NCBI GenBank assembly: GCA_927911235.1
Contig: CAKMOY010000027.1
Coordinates: 1 to 9,991, forward strand
Reading direction: 5' to 3'
Source: an uncultured Moraxella sp.
GTDB taxonomy: Bacteria; Pseudomonadota; Gammaproteobacteria; Pseudomonadales; Moraxellaceae
Length of the DNA: 9,991 nucleotides
Made by a program: the position numbers and the translations under genes. The notes under the pieces were generated by a model that searched no databases, was not told the origin of the DNA, and saw nothing but the letters and a program-made list of their open reading frames with translations. Of this stretch, positions 1-7,147 are shown piece by piece (position 1 is the stretch's first letter; each line of letters opens with the position of its first letter).

Positions 1-112
1 TTAATTATAAAAATTTTTAATCAAATTATCTGTTGAAAAATTGTTATCTATCCATATTTTTACTTTTAAAAACAAAAACTTATAAAAATATGATAAAAAC
101 AAAAAATAAAAT

Positions 113-140
113 TTGCATTTTGAATAATTTTGTATAAAAT
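113..140 (+). promoter_or_regulatory. Candidate sigma-70 promoter of the SRP RNA gene
   Basis: A TTGCAT hexamer (113-118) and a TAAAAT hexamer (135-140) are separated by 16 bases. This places a start point near 147, just before the terminal stem of the SRP RNA. The -35 matches TTGACA at four of six positions. The surrounding DNA is so A/T-rich that chance -10 matches are common, so the call rests mainly on its position. Confidence 0.4.
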
Positions 141-148
141 ATCACCCT

Positions 149-256
<108 letters not shown>

Positions 257-322
257 TCTATTTTAACGAATACTTTTTTAAAAATCGCTATATAACACAA
301 ATATAAAAAGCAATAAAAAAAA

Positions 323-353
323 CCAAAGCCATGATAATTGTCATGGCTTTTTT
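323..353 (+). terminator. Rho-independent terminator after ffs
   Basis: A perfect 10-bp stem, AAAGCCATGA (325-334) with TCATGGCTTT (341-350), encloses a 6-base loop and ends in a run of six T. It lies 66 bases after the SRP RNA and before sdaA, so it should insulate sdaA from ffs transcription. The A-run on the left arm means it could also work weakly from the other direction. Confidence 0.85.
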
Positions 354-412
354 GAATTTGATTTTTAAAAAAAGTATTATTTATCAATGATTTATATTAA
401 AAAGGAAATTTA

Positions 413-1841
413 ATGATTAGTGTGTTTGATTTATTTAAAATTGGTATTGGCCCTTCTAGCTCACATACAGTGGGGCCGATGAAAGCGTCTAACTTGTTTT
501 GCAAGCCTTGCTTGATAACAATCAGTTAGCACAGGTCAATAGACTACATATCGTGCTATACGGCTCGCTTGGGGCGACTGGACGAGGGCATGGCAGTGAT
601 ATTGCCGTCATGCTTGGGCTGATGGGCGAACAGCCTCATTTGACCGATGTTAAAACCATCGCCCAAAAAATTGACACAATTTATCAAACCAAAACTTTAT
701 CATTAAATCATCAAAAAAACATCGCTTTTGACCCTGCAACCGATTTAATTTTAATGGGGCGGAATTTTTGCCTTATCACCCCAATGCCTTGATAATTCAA
801 GCGTTTTGCGATGATAATTTGGTGTATGAAAACACTTATTATTCTATCGGTGGTGGTTTTGTACAGACCCAAAAAGAAGCCAAAAACGAAGTACCAGTCA
901 TAGAAAATGTCAAAAAAAGCGTTCCTTATCCATTTCATAATGCCGAACAATTGCTCAAAATTTGTCAAGAAAATAATCTATCCATGGCGGACGTGGTGCG
1001 TGCCAATGAACTTGCCAATATTAGCGAACAAGATTTGACTGATGGTTTAAATGCAATTTGGCAAGTAATGCAAGACTGCGTGACTGATGGTTGTCAAAAT
1101 GATGGTATTTTACCGGGTGGATTAAATGTCAAACGCCGTGCCAAAGCTATTTATCAACAATTATCAGGTATTGACAGCCGAAAACTGGTGCATGATTTGT
1201 TAAGTGTGATGGATTGGGTCAATCTGTATGCGTTGGCGGTCAATGAAGAAAACGCCAGTGGCGGACGAGTGGTAACAGCACCGACCAATGGGGCGGCGGG
1301 GGTTATTCCTGCGGTCATGCACTATTATCGGGACTTTTGCCAAAGTTATCAGCCAAAAAAAATTGAAGATTTTTTATTAACAGCGGCGGCGATTGGCATG
1401 ATTATCAAGGAAAATGCGTCCATCTCTGGGGCAGAAGTCGGCTGTCAAGGCGAGGTCGGCTCGGCGTGTGCGATGGCAGCGGCAGGGCTGACCCATGTGT
1501 TAGGTGGCACGCCAGCCCAATGTGCCAATGCCGCCGAAATTGGCATTGAACATCATCTTGGCATGACGTGCGACCCGATTGCAGGCTTGGTGCAAGTGCC
1601 TTGTATTGAGCGAAATGCGATGGCTTCTATCAAGGCGATTAATGCTTCACGCCTTGCCCTAAAAGGCGATGGCTCGCATATTGTGTCGCTTGACAAAGTG
1701 ATTGAAACCATGAAAGAAACAGGGCAAGACATGATGGCAAAATACAAAGAAACCGCACTGGGCGGACTTGCCACCCATGTCATGAACAATCCAAATCAAA
1801 TCCCAGTGCTAGACGTAACGGTCAATTATAGTCAATGCTAA
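413..1841 (+). CDS. sdaA: L-serine ammonia-lyase (serine deaminase), iron-sulfur type; two frameshifts as read
   Basis: This cytosolic 4Fe-4S enzyme converts L-serine to pyruvate and ammonia. The start ATG at 413 follows AAAGGA at 401-406 (6-base spacing) and opens with [19 protein letters not shown], the SdaA N-terminus. The N-terminal beta domain runs to about residue 150 and includes [14 protein letters not shown]. The alpha domain follows, with [18 protein letters not shown] and likely cluster cysteines in [18 protein letters not shown] and [10 protein letters not shown]. The frame breaks twice, each time by one missing T in a T-run: at 497-500 (restoring NLF-LQALL) and at 749-752 (restoring [16 protein letters not shown]). 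Corrected length is 476 aa, against 454 in E. coli. The intact reading on both sides suggests sequence error rather than a dead gene. It converges on ntrC with about 52 bases between; only a weak A/T hairpin (1853-1868) lies there. Confidence 0.93.
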
Positions 1842-1893
1842 TCTGCTAAATCATTGATTTTTATCAATAATGAAATGCTCATTATCATTCCTT

Positions 1894-3588
1894 TTATTCA
1901 TCGTCTTTATTGTCAATCAGTTGCTGATATTTTCTGGTTAAAGTATTACGCCCCCACCCCAACAATTCCGCCGTTTTGCCTTTGTGTTGATTGGTAAAAT
2001 CTAATGTGGTTTGTAATAGTTGGGTTTCAAACATTGGCAATGCCTGTTGCAAAATTTCAGGTTTTCCTTGTGCCAAGGCTTGTTTTGTCCAGTTTTTTAA
2101 CGGTGTTTGCCAATCGGTATTTTCATCATTGACATCATCAGCATTAACAAAATCATTATCATAAATAACATCAGTTTTTACATCTTTATCAATCTTGTTA
2201 TCAACAATTTTGTTATCAAATATGATTTTTTCATTGGTTTTATCAAGCTGATTGTTTAAATTTTTTTGATTGTTTTGTAGATTATTTTCATTAAAATTGT
2301 GTGTTGAATGAAACTCTAAATTATCAGATAATTGCACTTGTGCCAAAATTTCTGGTGGCAAATCATCAATATGCACGTCATTACCTGTCACCATGACCAT
2401 CAGCCATCGGCAAGTATTTTCTAATTGGCGGACATTGCCTTGCCAGCCATAGTTTTGTAATACTTGCATGGCATCAGGTTGGATATTTTTGACAGGCAGT
2501 TGCATGGATTTTGCGATTTTTTGCATAAAAAAATGGCACAACAGCGGAATATCTTCTTGTCGCTCTCGCAAGGCAGGCAGATTTAGGCGAATGACGTTTA
2601 AGCGATAAAAACAAATCTTCTCGAAATTTGCCTTGTTTTACCAAATTTTCCAAATCTTGATGGGTGGCTGCGATAATCCGCACATCTACTTTATCGGCTT
2701 TTGTCCGCCAATACGAAAAAATTCGCCATTGGCAAGCACACGCAAAAGACGAGTTTGGGTAGATAGGGGCATATCGCCAATTTCGTCCAAAAACAGTGTG
2801 CCGCCGTGAGCCTGTTCAAAGCGTCCTTGCCGTGTTGCTGTCGCCCCTGTGAATGCCCCTTTTTTCATGTCCAAACAGCTCCGATTCTATCAAATCATGC
2901 GGAATCGCCGCCATGTTCAAGGCAATAAATGGCTTGTTTTTGCGTGGGGAATGTTCGTGCAGGGCGTTGGCAATCATCTCTTTGCCAGAGCCTGACTCGC
3001 CTGTAATCAGCACCGTCATGGCGATGTTTGACAATCGCCCAATCGCCCGAAATACGGTTTGCATGGCAGGGCTTTTGCCAATAATGCCCGAAATATTAGT
3101 ATCATCAGCGTTGTCATTTTTGACAAAATCGCTATTGTCCATAGTCAATATCACATCATCATGATTATCCATATCATTTTGATGATTTTTATCCATTTTT
3201 TCTACATTATAAGTTAAGGCTTTATTTACCATCCCAGCATTTCATCAAGGTCAAATGGCTTTGGCAAATAGTCAAACGCCCCTGTCTGATAGCTATCTAC
3301 CGCCGATTGCACATCGGAATGGGCAGTCATGACAATGACAGGAATGTTGCCAAATTGGGTTCTGATTTTTTCGCTCAACGCCAATCCGTCCATCATTGGC
3401 ATACGAATATCAGTCAAAATCACATTGGGTAACTCATTAATATGATTGATTTTTTCAAGATTTTTCCAAGCGATTTTGCCATTACCAAAGGTTATCACAT
3501 CATAGCCCATATCGGACAGACTGTCTTGCAAAATCGTCCGCAATGCGACATCATCATCTACTACCCAAATTCGTTGCCCAGCGTTCAT
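1894..3588 (-). CDS. ntrC: Nitrogen regulation response regulator NtrC (sigma-54 activator); four frameshifts as read
   Basis: This is the DNA-binding response regulator that, when phosphorylated by NtrB, activates sigma-54 promoters under nitrogen limitation. The ATG at 3588 follows AAGGA at 6 bases. Domains in the corrected reading: a receiver (about 1-120) with acidic DDD at 11-13, phospho-acceptor D60 in ILTDIRMP, and LPKPFD; an AAA+ domain with Walker A GESGSGKE (near 200), the sigma-54 loop GAFTGA (near 245) and Walker B GGTLFLDE; and a C-terminal Fis-type helix-turn-helix ending [14 protein letters not shown]. Four one-base indels split it: missing base at 3233-3235 (CCC on + strand), extra at 2860-2865 (T6), missing at 2690-2692 (TTT), extra at 2607-2611 (A5). 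They cancel, giving 564 aa. This exceeds the 469 of E. coli because of two Asn/Asp-rich linkers. It is transcribed after ntrB, 48 bases away. Frameshifts look like sequence errors. Confidence 0.92.
2190..2219. repeat. 15-bp tandem duplication inside the ntrC linker
   Basis: Two adjacent 15-base units (2190-2204 and 2205-2219) match at 14 of 15 positions. Being five codons long, the duplication keeps the frame and encodes, on the minus strand, DNKIV followed by DNKID within the Asn/Asp-rich linker between the AAA+ and Fis domains of NtrC. It looks like replication slippage that is tolerated in a disordered region. Confidence 0.75.
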
Positions 3589-3594
3589 TGTTTA

Positions 3595-3599
3595 TCCTT
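3595..3599 (-). promoter_or_regulatory. Ribosome binding site of ntrC
   Basis: On the minus strand AAGGA lies 6 bases before the ATG at 3588. It fixes the start of ntrC at the residue giving [13 protein letters not shown] and shows that ntrC is independently translated despite being only 48 bases after ntrB. Confidence 0.7.
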
Positions 3600-3636
3600 G
3601 TTAAAAAACATTTAAAAAAAATTAAAGAAAAATTGG

Positions 3637-4831
3637 TTAATTTGGTTTTATTGCTCGCATTTCAAACGGCAAATAAATGTGAAAAACCGTTTGCCCTTTT
3701 TTTGAGGAAACCTTGATTAGCCCTTGATGACGTTGAATAATATCTTGCACCAACGCAAGCCCAAGCCCTGTGCCATTGGCTCGCCCCGTTACCAACGGAT
3801 AAAAAATCTGTGGCAACAACGCCTTATCAATCCCCATGCCGTTATCAATCACGCTCACTCGCATCACGCTTTTGTGGCGAATCTCGCCAATGGTGAACTG
3901 ATACTCAATGCGTGTTTGCATGCTGATGGTCGGATTGTCCACCATCGCTTCATTTTGAGCGTTAAATAAGGCCTGCACCGCATTGTTAATCAGATTAAAA
4001 AAAACTTGTATCAACTGGTCTTTATCCGCAGTGATTTCGGGCAATGACAAATCATAATCTTTCACAAAATCAACCGCTTGGTGCTGATTGGCAAGTAACA
4101 TCAAAACCTGCTCAATCGGCTCATGAATGTTCACTTGTTGCCAATTTGGTAATTTTGGCGTGCCTAATAATTGGCTTACCAATTCGCTTAAACGTTTGGT
4201 TTCACTACTGATAATATTAAGATAATTTTCAATCTTTTCTAACTGTGGTTTTACAATCGGATTATCATCTATTTTTACCAATTTTGGCAAATGGCGTTGT
4301 AACAACTGGGTCGCCCCCAAAATCCCCGCCAACGGATTTTTGACTTCGTGTGCCATATTGCGTATCATTGGCGAGTAACGGCGTGTTGGGCCTGTTGCTG
4401 TTGCTCTTGTTGAATCAGCGTTTGGCGGTCTTTTGCCCACAGCTCAATTATATAAAAAACCTGCCGTCTATCTCCATCGGCGACACACCATAATCCATCA
4501 ACACCGCATGATAAATACCTTGAACCAACACATCATGTTGAATAAAGGCTTGGTATAATTGTTTAGCATGAATTAATTGATTTGAAAATTTTTGTTGAAA
4601 ATCATCGTCATCATCAACCGCTTTTAAAATATGAAAAATTGATGACTGCAAAATCTGACTTTGCCCTGCGGATAACACTTGCTCACTGGTCGCATTACTA
4701 AAACAAATGTTAAACGCATCATCAAGAATGATAATACCTGTCAAAAGTTGATTAATAAACGGATTTTGGTTAAATTGCTCGGCAAAATTTGGCACAATAC
4801 TTGGCATAATATTTGACGTAGTATTAGACAT
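3637..4831 (-). CDS. ntrB: Nitrogen regulation sensor histidine kinase NtrB; two frameshifts as read
   Basis: This cytoplasmic kinase/phosphatase, normally controlled by PII protein, phosphorylates NtrC. Order in the corrected reading: an N-terminal PAS-like domain (about 15-130, with LLTGIIILDDAFNICFSNAT); the dimerisation/phospho-acceptor H-box NMAHEVKNPLAGILG with His near 162; N-box NLINNAVQAL; G1 DNGMGI; and G2 GRANGTGLGLALV. No membrane segment is seen, as expected. The frame breaks by a missing base at 4454-4459 (A6 on + strand; restores RFFYIIELWAK) and again at 4368-4369 (TT; restores VTRQMIRNMAHE). Corrected length is 398 aa. I chose the ATG at 4831 (MSNTTSNIMPS) because the E. coli alignment begins near there. 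The frame stays open to another ATG at 4915, which would add 28 unmatched residues, and neither has a strong ribosome site. It is the first gene of the ntrBC pair, and no glnA lies upstream. Confidence 0.9.
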
Positions 4832-5028
4832 AATTATCCAACAAAAAATGATAAATCGTGCTTTATAATTTAGCACATTTTGCAAACAAATCAAGCCAAC
4901 TTTTCGCCCATTCATAAATTTTTGCCTTTGACAATAAAATGGTTTTATAAATTCTGAAAAAAGGTTAAAATAATCGGTTTAGCAAGGTTTTTTGCCAATT
5001 TTACAAAATTATTTAAGAAGTACAAGCT

Positions 5029-6491
5029 ATGTCAAACCAGCCACAAGTTTTTATTCCACCCCCAAAAAACGAACCTTATCACCACCAAGCCAACCACAAC
5101 GAAAACCGTTCAGTTAGCCAAACCGCAAGCCAAATCGGTGATTTACCAAAAAGCAAGCAAGCCCCAAAAATCGGTTTTGTATCGCTCGGTTGTCCAAAAG
5201 CGTTGGTAGATAGTGAACGCATTATCACCGAACTTACTCGTGATGGCTACCAAGTCGCCAATGACTATGATGGTGCGGATTTGGTCGTGGTGAACACTTG
5301 TGGATTTATTGAATCTGCGGTGCAAGAAAGCTAGATGCGATTGGCGAAGCGATTACCAAAAACGGCAAAGTCATCGTAACAGGCTGTCTTGGTAAAGATA
5401 CCGAAAAAATCAAAACCATGCACCCTGCTGTGCTTGCGGTTACAGGCGCTCATGCGTATGATGATGTCATCAATGCCGTCAGTCATCATGTGCCAAAACC
5501 GCAAAAACCCAAAAATTACGACCCAAAAATTGACTTAATCAATGACGCAGGCATTAAACTGACACCAAAACATTACGCCTATGTCAAAATCTCTGAAGGC
5601 TGTAATCATCGCTGTACGTTCTGTATTATTCCGAGCTTGCGTGGCGACTTGGTTAGCCGTCCGATTGATGAGGTGATGAAAGAAGCGTCCGCCCTTGCCA
5701 AAGCAGGTGTAAAAGAATTGTTGATTATTTCGCAAGATACGTCTGCGTATGGCGTTGATTTAAAATATAAAATGACGTTTTGGGACGGAATGCCTTTAAA
5801 ATCAAAATTTTATGATATGTGCGAAGCGTTAAATCGTCTTGGCATTTGGGTGCGTTTGCATTACATTTATCCATATCCGCACGTTGATGACGTGGTAAAA
5901 CTGATGTCAGAAGACAAACTTTTGCCGTATCTTGACATTCCGTTCCAACACGCAAGCCCAAGTGTGCTAAAAGCGATGAAACGCCCTGCACACAGTGAAA
6001 ATGTGCTAGAACGCATTAAATTATGGCGTGAAATTTGCCCTGAAATTGTTATTCGCTCAGCTTTTGTTGTTGGATTTCCAGGGGAAACCGAAGAAGATTT
6101 TGAATATTTGCTTGATTGGCTTAAAGAAGCACGCCTTGACCGAGTTGGCTGTTTTACCTATTCGGAAATTGAAGGGGCGGTTGCCAATGACTTGCCAAAT
6201 CCTGTGCCAGAAGACGTTAAACAACAGCGTTATGAGCGTTTAATGGCGTTGCAACAACAAATTTCTGCTGAAAAATTGCAAGAAAAAGTCGGCAAAACCT
6301 TAAAAGTATTGGTTGATGAAATAGATACCGAAGAAAATATTGCGATTTGCCGTAGTTATGCCGATGCCCCAGAAATTGACGGTCATGTCTATGTTGATAA
6401 TATTGATAGTAGCGTAAAAGTGGGTGAATTTTTAACCGTTACCATTGATGAAGCAAGTGAATATGATTTATTCGCAAGTTTTAAGGTTTAA
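5029..6491 (+). CDS. rimO: Ribosomal protein S12 methylthiotransferase RimO; one frameshift as read
   Basis: This radical-SAM enzyme adds a methylthio group to the conserved Asp of ribosomal protein S12 (Asp89 in E. coli; D88 in some numbering), near the decoding centre. Domains in order: an unusual N-terminal extension (about 1-45, rich in Pro, Asn, Gln and His); the methylthiotransferase domain with cluster cysteines C55 (LGCPK), C91 (NTCGF) and C120 (TGCLG); the radical SAM core with C192, C196 and C199 in [10 protein letters not shown]; and the C-terminal TRAM domain ending [10 protein letters not shown]. One C is missing at 5331, creating a premature TAG at 5332-5334. Restoring it gives AVQESLDAIGEA, as in E. 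coli. Corrected length is 487 aa, against 441. The LGCPK...VNTCGFI pattern and DRVGCF in the C-terminal half distinguish RimO from MiaB. The ribosome site before ATG 5029 is poor (AAGAAG at about 9 bases). Confidence 0.95.
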
Positions 6492-6494
6492 GTG

Positions 6495-6762
6495 ATGGAA
6501 AAAACAGCCTTACTAATTATAGATGTATAAAATGCGTTATTAGATTGAAACCCTTACAACGCAGAAGTTATGATGTCCGCCATACAAACTTTATTACAAA
6601 ACGGCTCGGCAAAATCAGCAAGAAGTGATTTTTGTGCGACATCAATCAGACAATGAGCCGTTAAAACCAGACTCGCAAGGCTGGCAGAACGTAAAACTTG
6701 CTCATGCTTATCAATATTTGAATATGGATTTGGAGTCAAATTGTAAAGACGGTGATTATTAA
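6495..6762 (+). pseudogene. Relic of an isochorismatase-family cysteine hydrolase
   Basis: The remnant starts with ATG three bases after the rimO stop and opens with MEKTALLIIDV, the typical beginning of isochorismatase/nicotinamidase-like hydrolases with the catalytic Asp in the IIDVQN motif. The next codon is TAA (6528-6530) where the family has Gln (CAA). A second stop, TGA (6546-6548), follows six codons later. After NPYNAEVMMSAIQTLLQN the frame shifts near 6600-6625, and the family's EVIFVRHQS strand continues in another frame to TAA at 6760. About 88 codons remain of a family usually near 180-200 aa. The segment holding the catalytic Cys is gone, and the last ~25 residues (ending NCKDGDY) do not resemble the family. 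Unlike its neighbours, substitutions as well as indels are involved, so it is a genuine pseudogene. It was probably once co-transcribed with rimO. Confidence 0.75.
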
Positions 6763-6781
6763 ATTTTTTTGTTATTTGTTA

Positions 6782-6787
6782 TATACT
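6782..6787 (+). promoter_or_regulatory. Possible -10 element before the AbrB-like ORF
   Basis: A TATACT hexamer lies 20 bases before the ATG at 6808. No good -35 is found 16-18 bases upstream (the T-run and TTAAAT are poor matches). The call rests on the hexamer and its position alone. Confidence 0.25.
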
Positions 6788-6807
6788 AATTTTTAAAAGG
6801 AATAATA

Positions 6808-6939
6808 ATGACAACGTTAATGTTAAATGAAAATGGGACAGTGCCATTCTCTGCCAGTCTTTTGGAATTATTAGGCTGGAAAACAGGGAATCGACTAGAA
6901 CTTAAAGCGAATAAAAACACGGTTACTTTGATAAATTAG
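6808..6939 (+). CDS. Small AbrB/MazE-like DNA-binding protein, orphan and probably truncated antitoxin
   Basis: The ORF is 43 codons long, with AAAGGA seven bases before the ATG. Residues 9-32 (NGTVPFSASLLELLGWKTGN, then RLEL) fit the swapped-hairpin AbrB/SpoVT fold seen in MazE- and VapB-type antitoxins, which bind DNA at their own promoter and neutralise a partner toxin. The family usually has 70-90 aa. Here a TAG (6937-6939) ends the protein, but the same frame continues open for 27 more codons (SPMAQPMTDFEQEVEESFG onward) to TAG at 7021. That acidic stretch looks like an antitoxin C-terminal tail that would contact a toxin. So the gene may be interrupted by a nonsense change (CAG to TAG would suffice). 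No toxin ORF lies on either side. The fold assignment is from motif memory and is moderate; function is inferred. Confidence 0.55.
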   Translation: MTTLMLNENGTVPFSASLLELLGWKTGNRLELKANKNTVTLIN

Positions 6940-7101
6940 TCACCTATGGCACAACCTATGACAGATTTTGAGCAGGAAGTCGAAGAAAGTTTTGGTATAG
7001 TAACCATATTTATCCGACAATAGAAATGACAAAACCACATTAATGTTCAACTTTTGTCATACATGTATTTAGCACCTTTTTTATCAAACCTATTATCAAA
7101 A

Positions 7102-7130
7102 AAAAATCCTGCCAAATTGACAGGATTTTT
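7102..7130 (-). terminator. Rho-independent terminator of acnB (usable in both directions)
   Basis: A 10-bp stem, AAAAATCCTG (7102-7111) with CAGGATTTTT (7121-7130), lies 18 bases past the acnB stop. Read on the minus strand the core can extend to TCCTGTC/GGCAGGA with one G-T pair and a five-base loop, followed by a T-run. Because both sides carry A/T runs it can also stop plus-strand transcription coming from rimO or the AbrB-like ORF. Confidence 0.85.
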
Positions 7131-7147
7131 TTATGACTTTATGCAAA

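Noticed and set aside
358..386. Possible sdaA promoter (TTGATT with TTATCA at 17 bases).
   Set aside because: The -10 match is poor; DNA composition makes such pairs frequent.
1853..1868. ATTGAT-TTTT-ATCAAT hairpin between sdaA and ntrC as a terminator.
   Set aside because: It is a 6-bp stem with a single G-C pair per arm and no clean T-run. It may help termination but is not distinguishable from chance here.
2853..3164. 103-codon plus-strand open frame.
   Set aside because: It lies opposite the AAA+ domain of ntrC and has no ribosome site or recognisable family.
4880..4905. Sigma-54-like promoter upstream of ntrB on the minus strand (TTGGC...TTGCA).
   Set aside because: The GG and GC elements are 12 bases apart instead of the required 10, so it does not fit the sigma-54 consensus.
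4832..4915. N-terminal extension of NtrB from an ATG at 4915.
   Set aside because: The 28 extra residues do not align with NtrB and lack a ribosome site; the ATG at 4831 fits the family better.
4928..4951. TTGACA (4928-4933) followed by TATAAA (4946-4951) as a rimO promoter.
   Set aside because: The spacer is only 12 bases. An alternative -35 at 4922 (TTGCCT, spacer 18) is possible but too weak in such A/T-rich DNA to annotate.
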